Source: Thermoplasmata archaeon
Lineage (GTDB): Archaea; Thermoplasmatota; Thermoplasmata; Thermoplasmatales; Thermoplasmataceae
Direction of reading: 5' to 3'
DNA: 10,738 nucleotides
Assembly (NCBI GenBank): GCA_021833045.1
Contig: JAKBGP010000059.1
Coordinates: forward strand, 1-10,738
Part shown: positions 1 to 7,101 of the stretch, piece by piece
How positions within the stretch are numbered: the first letter of the stretch is position 1
Layout of the letters: each line of letters begins with the position of its first letter
Position numbers and translations under genes: made by a program
The notes under the pieces: generated by a model
Told to the model about the DNA's origin: nothing
What the model saw: the letters and a program-made list of their open reading frames with translations, nothing else
Database searches by the model: none

Positions 1-21
1 AATATAATCAGATGTATCTTG

Positions 22-52
22 CTTCAATAGAGCCATGAATTTTCATTCATGG
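22..52 (+). repeat. REP-like hairpin element, copy A
   Basis: A perfect 8-bp stem (CCATGAAT at 33-40, ATTCATGG at 45-52) closes a 4-base loop, TTTC. It is preceded by CTTCAATAGAG at 22-32. The same arrangement recurs in reverse orientation at 9652-9682, where the lead-in differs at one base of 11 and the stem differs but still pairs. A looser third copy is at 9726-9751. The changed stem bases are matched on both sides, which suggests selection on the folded form. The short tetranucleotide before the stem (AGAG, GGAG, GGGG in the three copies) recalls bacterial REP elements moved by IS200-like transposases, but that link is inference. It lies beyond the end of the cas operon and could also act as a transcript end. 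Confidence 0.5.
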
Positions 53-213
53 AAACAGGTTTAAATAGCCCTTATTATCAACATAGTCAGATTTAATTAT
101 TATATAAAAGGTTCTCAGTGGCATTATGTAAATTTTAAGTTAAACATTTCGAGAGGTGTCCTGGAAACTATAATATATGGTCAACATTACAATTGTACAG
201 TTACGATAATAAG

Positions 214-369
214 CTATTTCAGGTGAAATCTAGAATCTATATATTCAGAAACCATTTCCGGCACATGAGCTCTCGATTTTATGGGCTTTATATTAACGAT
301 AATGGTGAGTTCTTCAGCATTTATATCATGAAAAGCTCCTCCCGCCATATTAGGAGATGTTTTCACCAT
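214..369 (-). CDS. Possible small ORF downstream of cas2, function unknown
   Basis: A 51-codon open frame starts at ATG (369-367), 49 bases after the cas2 stop, and ends with TAG at 214-216. The product begins MVKTSPNMAGGAFHDINAEE and continues with a beta-like stretch (LTIIVNI) and a charged C-terminal part ending in DSRFHLK. Amino-acid composition is reasonable for a real protein, but there is no Shine-Dalgarno site before the ATG and I recognise no family. The frame is open for eight codons upstream of the ATG without another start. It could be a last small gene of the operon, the tail of a decayed gene, or chance. It overlaps a plus-strand frame that looks less protein-like. Confidence 0.25.
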   Translation of the reverse strand: MVKTSPNMAGGAFHDINAEELTIIVNIKPIKSRAHVPEMVSEYIDSRFHLK

Positions 370-418
370 AACCGGAAATGTGGATTCATTTCATACTTTA
401 ATGAATACTTAATTCAGC

Positions 419-709
419 TTAAACGATTACTGCCCTTCTATCAGATATTATTTTATGGGTTCCTATAAACTCCAGCTTTTTAAGGGTGTTGTTCTCAGTG
501 CTCCCAACTCTAGCTATCATAATGCTGTCTTCATTATGATTGATTACTTCTTCCAATTTCCAGAGTAATATTGCTTTTTCTTTTAAGGAAAGTTCGCAGA
601 TAAATACTGAAAGTTGAAGGTGGTCCCCATAACCTCTCATAAGATTGAAGATCGTTCTGAGTCTTTTAGGATCAGAAATATCATAAGAGACAATATATCT
701 GTTCCTCAT
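419..709 (-). CDS. cas2: CRISPR-associated endonuclease Cas2
   Basis: The product is a 96-residue protein of normal Cas2 length. It opens with RNRYIVSYDISDPKRLR, the first beta strand of the ferredoxin-like fold with the metal-binding Asp (D10), and continues with the conserved MRGYGDHLQLSVFICEL segment at about 24-40. Cas2 dimers bridge two Cas1 dimers in the integrase that inserts new spacers, and nuclease activity is usually not needed for this. The ATG at 709 lies five bases after the cas4-cas1 stop. GGTGATC, overlapping that stop, provides a Shine-Dalgarno match, so translation is probably coupled. It is the last recognisable cas gene of the operon. No clear terminator follows. Confidence 0.97.
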   Translation of the reverse strand: MRNRYIVSYDISDPKRLRTIFNLMRGYGDHLQLSVFICELSLKEKAILLWKLEEVINHNEDSIMIARVGSTENNTLKKLEFIGTHKIISDRRAVIV

Positions 710-714
710 TCAGA

Positions 715-2406
715 TCACCGTGTCAAAAAAGTTGGAAAAGTTTCTATTTCTCCAGACAGAAAGCGTGCCAGTAACCTACTCTGGACGTTCAGGACTCGCC
801 GATAACTGATCTGATATCCAAACAGTGGATGTGTGACAAGTGAATCCATTCTGCGTTCATATGCACTAATAAGTTTTTTCCTACCATCTGGTTTTATCGT
901 AACAGAATTTGATCTTTCAATGAACTCATTTTCATTGATTTCGCCATTATTAATGGCGTTTATTACAGTAGAATCTCCTATTATTGACCTAAACTCCTCC
1001 ATCAGATCCAGTGCCAGTGCAGGTCTCCCGTATCTTGGTCTGTGATAGAATCCCAGAAAAGGATCAAATCCAGTTGCTAACAAAGTTATAGTGAAATCCT
1101 TCACCAGCATCGCATATACATAGGAAAGCATAGAATTCACAGGGTCTCTCGGTGGTCTTTTATTTCTGGACTCAAAGTCAAATTTATATCCATCGTTCCC
1201 AGTTTTTATCATGTCATGAAAATGCATGAAGTAGGTTCTGGCAGCCATACCCTCTATTCCCAGTAGTTCTTGAAAATTAGTTGCATCGTATATGGAGTTG
1301 GCCCATTTTTGTAATTCCTTTAGAGCGCTATCAACAGGTACTTTCGAATTTCTTCTTAAGAAAGTTCTGCAGTTTCTTATTTTGCCGTTTACTATGTTCT
1401 TTGAAATATTCAGAGACGTTTTGATATCCCTTGCAGCAAAAAATTGTTTATCCCTAAGCTCAACATTTTTGTGCCCCATTCCCTGAGTAAACCCGTAAAA
1501 CCACCCTCCATAGCTAAAATAAGTGATCGGTATGCCTCTCTTGCATAATTCATGCACGGATTGCGTCGAAATTTGAACATTTCCAAATAATGATACCTGA
1601 GACACATTCATAAGCCTGACGCTGTCCACTGGTTTATCTCTTACCTTAATGATAAGTTCCTCATTTTTCTTCGATACATAAGCTCCCTGATCCTGTATAT
1701 AAACCGGGAGAGCATCATCTCGCGCAGGGTACAGTCTTCTTGGTTCATCAATTGCACCATACACATTTAGGTCTGTCAAGGAATTCGTCTCGTCTGGTAA
1801 ACATATGCCAACCAAAGAGCAACCCGGGCATTTTGGGCTGTCAATAAGGGGGGTTGGAATTTGGCCCGACCTGGCTGATAGTAAGGCTTTATCGCGAAGT
1901 TCCAGCGTTTCATCAATCAGAGTTTTTGTTATTGGAACCACTATTCTCTTCTTGGAAGCAGAATAATATAGAACTCCCTCGTTGCATTTATATCCATTCT
2001 CTTTCAAAATAATAGCCTGGGCACAGATTTGAATGCGGTCCGGCTGCCACACCCCATCTTCTGAACTGGACGGCATTCCTTTTTTATACTCAACGGGTGA
2101 AATGTATCCGTTGGATACTTCAATCAGGTCAAGCCTTGAAATAAGCCCCGATTGTGTACCTGATAAAAGAAGAGAGGTAACTTGAAAATCACCATCAGAC
2201 TCCAGAGAATCTTTTTCAGGTAAATTCCCGGAAATTTTATCTACGTTTCTATGGGTCATTCTCCCTTCTATAGTATCAGCGGAATCCTCAAAATTTCCCT
2301 GAACCCATTCAAGATAAAACAATCTTTCACAAAATGAGAATTCATTCAGCATCCTGACGGGGAGCAAATTCGGTGTATCCACATGGTATTCATCAGAATC
2401 AGTCAT
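715..2406 (-). CDS. cas4-cas1: Cas4-Cas1 fusion protein (spacer selection and integration)
   Basis: The product has 563 residues if it starts at ATG 2406. The frame is open up to 2508, but those extra 34 codons lie inside csb2 and precede the expected Cas4 beginning. The chosen ATG overlaps the csb2 end by 8 bases and has AAAGGA six bases upstream. The N-terminal Cas4 half (about 1-210) has the iron-sulphur cysteines C26, C193, C196 and C202 (CPGCSLVGIC). It also has RecB-nuclease residues H52, D93 (SRLDLIE), E106 and K108 (EYKKG), and a QICAQA motif near 126-131. The Cas1 half (about 225-563) has the metal ligands E385 (GIEGMAARTYF), H455 (YHRPRYGRP) and E470 (DLMEEFR). All key residues are present. 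Cas4 trims prespacers and reads the PAM, and Cas1 integrates them. Fusion of the two is characteristic of type I-G loci. Confidence 0.96.
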   Translation of the reverse strand: MTDSDEYHVDTPNLLPVRMLNEFSFCERLFYLEWVQGNFEDSADTIEGRMTHRNVDKISGNLPEKDSLESDGDFQVTSLLLSGTQSGLISRLDLIEVSNGYISPVEYKKGMPSSSEDGVWQPDRIQICAQAIILKENGYKCNEGVLYYSASKKRIVVPITKTLIDETLELRDKALLSARSGQIPTPLIDSPKCPGCSLVGICLPDETNSLTDLNVYGAIDEPRRLYPARDDALPVYIQDQGAYVSKKNEELIIKVRDKPVDSVRLMNVSQVSLFGNVQISTQSVHELCKRGIPITYFSYGGWFYGFTQGMGHKNVELRDKQFFAARDIKTSLNISKNIVNGKIRNCRTFLRRNSKVPVDSALKELQKWANSIYDATNFQELLGIEGMAARTYFMHFHDMIKTGNDGYKFDFESRNKRPPRDPVNSMLSYVYAMLVKDFTITLLATGFDPFLGFYHRPRYGRPALALDLMEEFRSIIGDSTVINAINNGEINENEFIERSNSVTIKPDGRKKLISAYERRMDSLVTHPLFGYQISYRRVLNVQSRLLARFLSGEIETFPTFLTR

Positions 2407-3865
2407 TTTCTGTCCTTTCTGGCATAAACAGGCCAAGACCGTAATGTGCACCATACCCCATAGATATTGGCCCCATAACTGGTTTCTCAAATTCAAGTCT
2501 GAAACCATACCCTAATTGATCAGGGTCTCCTTTCCTGCTTCTTCTAAACTCAATCCATTCGAAGCTGTGGCCTTTTCTTTCCAGTCTCTTAACAAATGAA
2601 ACTGAGACAGGCTCTGGAAGCCCATGATTTAAAGCTTCATGCTTCAGTTCATCTCTTATCCACTTTTCCTTATCGCCTCTTCCCTTTCTGTAATGCCTCG
2701 TTAGGACGACTGGGGTTTCACTCAGAAAGACAAACCCTTCTCTATTTATACGGTAAGGCAAATTTATTTCGTTTCTCATTCCATATTGTACTGGAATAAA
2801 CCTGATGGTTTCTCCATTTCTTTGCCAGAGGGTTTTAAATGAACTGAGTGTTCTTACCTCATCTGCATCAAATATTTCCTTTGACTCTATAAGCACATGA
2901 TCGAGCACTCCATCATAATCCAGGTCCAGGGGCATTATGAATATGTGCCTATGACCCTTAAGTGAATTTCCTGATCGGTCCCTCCCGCTGATACGGCTTG
3001 AAATATGGGCATTTCCAGTGACTTTTTTGTAACGCGACATTAAGGATCTGTGTATTTGATCGCCAATGGCTATGGAATCTGTTATTCTTGGGGGAAGCTT
3101 TGACTCAATCTCGTACAAGATAGCATCGAATTCTGAAAGTTCCCTTCTGCTTGCTTGTTTTGGCGCAACTTCAAATCTATCACTTCTTACGCAGTAGTTT
3201 TGAAATTTCATCGTTGGAGAATTTGCTACTCTTCTTTTTAAAAGATCAGTAGTACTTAAGATCAGCCCAGTAAACCAGGACAATTCATTGGTTTCCATGC
3301 GGGATTCGTATTCTTCTCTTGGAACAGGTGTAGCAACTTTTATTACTTCGGTATTTTCTGAATCATGTAGTAGTGTGGAAGGATACGAATTCCATTCTGT
3401 ATCTTTCGGGGGATCAGATAGTTCCATTTTTACCCAGGATTCGCTTCTTCCAAAGAAATTTATTTTGTCAAGTAACTCGGAAAGACAAACTTTCTCGTCT
3501 TCTGTCAAACTTGGTACATCCCACTTCATATATAGGGCATCAGACGGGTCTACCACTACAAAAGCGTCAAACATTTCTTCCTTTCTTTCAGGTTCCCCGA
3601 ATTTATTTACGTTTTTGAAAATATCTAAATAGGAATACGAGGCTTTTGGAAGATGGAAAACAGGCAGTGAGGAACTAAGTTTTGTCAATATAGTTTCCAG
3701 TTTCTCACTATCCATATCTGGTATCTTTCTGAATTTCGTGTCGATCAAGGCTCTAATAAGCCTGTAGGGGGAAGGTCCCCATTCAACAGCGGCTTCCCTC
3801 ACATGTCTTCCCCAAGGGGTTGCATGGTATTTCCCTGTCAGGAAGTTTATCTTTATAGCGATCGT
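2399..3865 (-). CDS. csb2: Csb2, Cas5-Cas6-like crRNA-processing subunit of type I-G, with apparent ACG start
   Basis: The product has 488 residues. Csb2 combines a Cas5-like N-terminal part with a Cas6-like C-terminal part, cuts pre-crRNA and stays in the effector. The family opening [M]IAIKINFLTGKYHATPWG is encoded directly from ACG at 3865. It is followed by the conserved VEWGPSPYRLIRAL. In the middle is HRHIFIMPLDLDYDG (about 305-319) with DH at 322-323. LTRH (H391) and a glycine-rich loop GYGAHYGLGLF (about 470-480) near the C-terminus fit the Cas6 part. The nearest conventional start, GTG at 3802, would remove the first beta strand and the HATPW motif. No ATG, GTG or TTG lies between the upstream in-frame stop and that GTG. 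A Shine-Dalgarno site sits correctly before ACG. The alternative is a frameshift from an out-of-frame ATG at 3870. The family assignment is firm; the start is inferred. Confidence 0.9.
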   Translation of the reverse strand, partial: TIAIKINFLTGKYHATPWGRHVREAAVEWGPSPYRLIRALIDTKFRKIPDMDSEKLETILTKLSSSLPVFHLPKASYSYLDIFKNVNKFGEPERKEEMFDAFVVVDPSDALYMKWDVPSLTEDEKVCLSELLDKINFFGRSESWVKMELSDPPKDTEWNSYPSTLLHDSENTEVIKVATPVPREEYESRMETNELSWFTGLILSTTDLLKRRVANSPTMKFQNYCVRSDRFEVAPKQASRRELSEFDAILYEIESKLPPRITDSIAIGDQIHRSLMSRYKKVTGNAHISSRISGRDRSGNSLKGHRHIFIMPLDLDYDGVLDHVLIESKEIFDADEVRTLSSFKTLWQRNGETIRFIPVQYGMRNEINLPYRINREGFVFLSETPVVLTRHYRKGRGDKEKWIRDELKHEALNHGLPEPVSVSFVKRLERKGHSFEWIEFRRSRKGDPDQLGYGFRLEFEKPVMGPISMGYGAHYGLGLFMPERTEND

Positions 3866-3868
3866 ATC

Positions 3869-3876
3869 ATCACCTC
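3869..3876 (-). promoter_or_regulatory. Shine-Dalgarno site GAGGTGAT before csb2
   Basis: GAGGTGAT is an eight-base complement to the conserved end of 16S rRNA. It overlaps the csb1 stop codon (TGA, 3877-3875). Measured from GGTG, it lies five bases before ACG at 3865. This placement supports starting csb2 at ACG rather than at GTG 3802, some 65 bases downstream. It also points to coupling of csb1 and csb2 translation. Confidence 0.6.
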
Positions 3877-4915
3877 AATCTGAATCATCATCACCAGCAT
3901 CACTGGATTTAGGTTTCACCTGCACTTTAGTCTTGAGAACAGTTACTGGTGGTTCCGGGAAAAGCTCCTGTTTACGGCATTCTATTATGTTTTTCCTTAC
4001 CTCTTCAAGCAGATCTTTCTGCGTGGGGAGTTCGAATTCTTCTGGGTATGTTACTTTAGTCCCTTCGACGATAAGATCGCATGCTGTTCTTGGCCTGAGA
4101 CCATTTTTCAACAATGTCACTATTTTGTACAAGGCAAGAGAGATAAGGAGATCAGAGGCTGCTCTAGCCATTCCATAGCCGTATATCAGGGAAAGATCTA
4201 TGTTGAAATATGCTGAAATACTCTCTGCGGTGAACTCTGTTCTCGTATAGGGGACGCTTGTGTAGACCTTATCTTTCTCATGGCCTGTCACAACCACTTC
4301 GCCTCGGGGATCATTTAGAGATGAGTTTTTAACTCCTCCCGACAGAACACGTTTCACATTTTCAGCTTCTATAAAACCGCTCATTATCCTCGGTACCCTG
4401 AATCTTCCGCCATCCTTAAGATTCGAAAGGAAAGTTCCATGCAGGAGTGAGTTTATGTCAAAATAAAAAAGGGTTTCACCCATCTTTTTCCAGTTGATCA
4501 AAGTTCCCTTGGAATAGTCGGCACGTTCTATAAGCTTTGACTGGAAGTCAGGGTGATCAAACATTATATAAGGTGAATTTATTCGATGGGGTTCTATCAA
4601 TGAACTTGTCTGTGTTCGCAGAGGGGACCTTTCATCCTTATGATTGAGTTCAAGTTCAGATACAACGTAGGATATTCCATCCAACTCTTTCTTTACGTTG
4701 ACTCCATCATCACTTAAAATTGTAGATTCCAGCATATTTGCAACGGACTGGGCCGTGTCTACCAGTACCATTTCTTTGCCATCCGGTCTTTCATATACAC
4801 TATTTCCAAGGTTAGAAAAACTCGCAGGTTGAAAACGGTCACCCTGCACCGGTTTTAGCTTGCTCTCTATCAATATTCTCGGGTATTCTCCAAGTTCGTA
4901 GTACTTTCTATTCAT
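3875..4915 (-). CDS. csb1: Csb1 (Cas7 of type I-G), effector backbone subunit
   Basis: The product has 346 residues and belongs to the GSU0053 (Csb1) family, the Cas7-type RAMP protein of type I-G. Several copies coat the crRNA spacer and form the backbone of the effector. Family hallmarks are LIESKLKPVQGDRFQPASF (about 15-33), the RPDGKEMVLVDTAQSVANMLE segment at about 43-63, and a region around 172-190 with RVPRIMSGFIEAENVKRVL. The ATG overlaps the csx17 stop as ATGA, and GGAGATGG lies just upstream as a ribosome site. The C-terminus is a short lysine-rich then acidic tail (KVQVKPKSSDAGDDDSD) that is probably disordered. Its GAT-repeat codons lie next to the unusual csb2 start. Confidence 0.94.
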   Translation of the reverse strand: MNRKYYELGEYPRILIESKLKPVQGDRFQPASFSNLGNSVYERPDGKEMVLVDTAQSVANMLESTILSDDGVNVKKELDGISYVVSELELNHKDERSPLRTQTSSLIEPHRINSPYIMFDHPDFQSKLIERADYSKGTLINWKKMGETLFYFDINSLLHGTFLSNLKDGGRFRVPRIMSGFIEAENVKRVLSGGVKNSSLNDPRGEVVVTGHEKDKVYTSVPYTRTEFTAESISAYFNIDLSLIYGYGMARAASDLLISLALYKIVTLLKNGLRPRTACDLIVEGTKVTYPEEFELPTQKDLLEEVRKNIIECRKQELFPEPPVTVLKTKVQVKPKSSDAGDDDSD

Positions 4916-7101
4916 TTTCCATCTCCTTTGTTTTTTATCAATGCAAGTTCCATCAATTCTTTCTGTTCAACAGGCAACAAAAGCGCTGCAGCCAGTTTCA
5001 TACCATAGCCAGGTCCTAAATTGGGGAAAATTGTATTGATCGGTTTTAGATTGCTTGAAAGCAGTCTATTTTTGGCGATTTCGCATGCATCTGCTACCCT
5101 TCCCGCCTTAAGCAGGGATATTATTGCAGATTCTGGAATTATATGAACGGTTTCATCAAATCCAATTCTTATATCTTCCGGTACAAATATTAATTTTAGA
5201 AGTGCAAAGTCAAAAGGTTTTATTATCGGATACTCCTCTTTTTTAATAATGTCATACGCATAATCATAGAAGGCGTGGTTATGCCTATCTATTAAAAGCA
5301 GGCCAAAGATAAGGTCCTCAGTTAAACTTTCATTAAAGTTTCCGTGAATAAATTCAGAAATTTCATACGTGGAAAGTTTTATCATGCTATAAAGTGGAAG
5401 ATTATGTAAATCGTTTCTCTCAGCACTCAATAACCTCCTGAACAGGGTATTGGCCATTTTTTCATAAATGCTATTTCCAAACCAGGAAAATTCAGTGTCT
5501 TCTTTTGACCATTCCAATCCACTAACTGATTTAATAGGTTCTAGATTAGACCTGATACTTCCCACTTTTTTCGAAACTTCCTTATCTTTGTCCGCGAAAG
5601 TTATGGAAGAAACAGCCAGGGCTATTTTCATCTCTATGGACTTGTCATCCATGGCTTGCAGCCATTTTGGGTCTAACCCGCTTAAAGGTGATAAACCACT
5701 CTTTGTGACAATTGATAAATGGGTAGAAAGTAGATGTTCGAATCTCCCGAGCGATATGATAACCCGTTTAGCATTATACTTATCGCTGTTTACCGTGAAA
5801 TCGAATACTGATTTTTCAATTTCATCCCGGGCTTTGCTGAAAGAAGGTGGCAAATCAGCGTTATTTTTTCTGATAAAATGGTCCATTTTTGAGAGAAATG
5901 GCTCGAGGCCAAGCAAAAGTTCCGGATATCTATTCATCTTTACCTTGTACTGTCCTAATGGAATCAGAAATGAGGCCTGGCCATTCTTAACAGAAAGTGA
6001 ATACCTTACAAATTCATCGATTCCTCTGTCCACTCCAAGGGAATTTACAGATTCTGCAAATTGAAGACCTGTTGATGCATTCTTTCTTCCAATGTCGGAT
6101 CTTCCTTCTCTGAATATTAATTTGATTTCATCCATGGAAGCCGGATTTTTCCATACTGGAAACCATAACTCAAATGATTTTGGATCAGAGGGGTCAGCAG
6201 ACGAATAAGGAGAACTAAGTTTCACGGTGAATGGACTTATTGGCATTGAATTTATGGTCTCATTTTTCTTTCCGAGTCCGCTTGTCCATATAGTGGTTCC
6301 TTCCATGAAGAATATCAAATCCCATGGGTTTACCGTTGCGCTATCCGTTTCAATCCCTTCTCCCTGATTTAATCCTCCAGTCAAACCCGGCATGAATTTG
6401 CCAACGCTTATGTTGGTTTTGAGATTGTTGGTAAAAGTACCAAATAGCGAGTTATTCAGGAGGTTAGATGATATGCCGTAATTACGCTCATCATCCAGTT
6501 TCAAAAGCATATCTGCAACCATTTCAATAAAGGTGTGAGTGAATTCAAGCCGCGCATCATTCCCTCCCGATCCATTTATAGGGGGGTATCTAGCTATCCC
6601 CTCTGCGTTAATTACTACTGCAGCATCAGACCAGAATACGTAACTGTCTTCAAGCTGATTTCTGCACATGGTTATCAATTTCTCTTTATTTCTGCTCCTG
6701 AAATCTTTTGATTTTTTTTTGCTTTGGAGATCGGACGGTGTAATCCCTTGTTCATATGCAATCTGATTTATTATGGATCGGATTTTATCAACACTGTTTC
6801 GAAAGGAATCAAAGCGACTCAGCCCGGATTCCATGATCATTTTCATATAGGGGCTGAAGTAGTTAGGCCAGAATCCACTCTGACTAAGCCAGGGAGCAAG
6901 TATTGGGGTAGGTGAATATTCTCTCATGAAGAAATCCGTAATTTCATCTTTTGTAAGGACTGTATTAATTCTAAATTCTCCATTTTCCCAGTATGATTCA
7001 ATATCAGGGTCTTTCTGTTCTCCTATAAGCTTCATAACTCCAAGTGCTTTCAATGCAGATCCAAACGGTTCAGTTTTGCAATTTGGGAAATAAATTTTCA
7101 T
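4912..7101 (-). CDS. csx17: Csx17 (Cas8g/Cas8u2), large subunit of the type I-G effector
   Basis: The product has 729 residues and is the Csx17 family large subunit. In the type I-G complex of Thioalkalivibrio this subunit spans the inside of the effector and holds Cas3. The N-terminal family pattern is clear: FPNCKTEPFGSALKALGVMK (5-24), then FFMREYSPTPILAPW (57-71) and SGFWPNYF (75-82). RYPPINGSGGNDARLEFT (171-188) and NPWDLIFFMEGTTIW (258-272) are further conserved blocks. The C-terminal half is alpha-helical in character and less conserved. ATG at 7101 overlaps the cas3 stop as ATGA, with GGGGGAA upstream. The 3' end overlaps csb1 in the same way. No separate small-subunit gene accompanies it, as expected for this subtype. 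Confidence 0.93.
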   Translation of the reverse strand: MKIYFPNCKTEPFGSALKALGVMKLIGEQKDPDIESYWENGEFRINTVLTKDEITDFFMREYSPTPILAPWLSQSGFWPNYFSPYMKMIMESGLSRFDSFRNSVDKIRSIINQIAYEQGITPSDLQSKKKSKDFRSRNKEKLITMCRNQLEDSYVFWSDAAVVINAEGIARYPPINGSGGNDARLEFTHTFIEMVADMLLKLDDERNYGISSNLLNNSLFGTFTNNLKTNISVGKFMPGLTGGLNQGEGIETDSATVNPWDLIFFMEGTTIWTSGLGKKNETINSMPISPFTVKLSSPYSSADPSDPKSFELWFPVWKNPASMDEIKLIFREGRSDIGRKNASTGLQFAESVNSLGVDRGIDEFVRYSLSVKNGQASFLIPLGQYKVKMNRYPELLLGLEPFLSKMDHFIRKNNADLPPSFSKARDEIEKSVFDFTVNSDKYNAKRVIISLGRFEHLLSTHLSIVTKSGLSPLSGLDPKWLQAMDDKSIEMKIALAVSSITFADKDKEVSKKVGSIRSNLEPIKSVSGLEWSKEDTEFSWFGNSIYEKMANTLFRRLLSAERNDLHNLPLYSMIKLSTYEISEFIHGNFNESLTEDLIFGLLLIDRHNHAFYDYAYDIIKKEEYPIIKPFDFALLKLIFVPEDIRIGFDETVHIIPESAIISLLKAGRVADACEIAKNRLLSSNLKPINTIFPNLGPGYGMKLAAALLLPVEQKELMELALIKNKGDGK

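Noticed and set aside
101..108. TATATAAA as an archaeal-type promoter on the plus strand
   Set aside because: No supported gene follows on the plus strand, and the surrounding sequence is AT-rich enough to give such matches by chance.
193..468. Plus-strand open frame starting with TTG
   Set aside because: It runs into the end of cas2 on the opposite strand, has no ribosome site and its product has no recognisable feature.
941..957. Palindrome around GCCATT/AATGGC similar in look to the REP-like hairpins
   Set aside because: It lies within the conserved Cas1 coding part, encodes normal residues and lacks the lead-in shared by the three intergenic copies.
2407..2508. N-terminal extension of 34 codons on the Cas4-Cas1 frame
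   Set aside because: It lies wholly within the csb2 coding end. Cas4 similarity starts after ATG 2406, which has its own ribosome site and overlaps the csb2 stop as expected for coupled genes.
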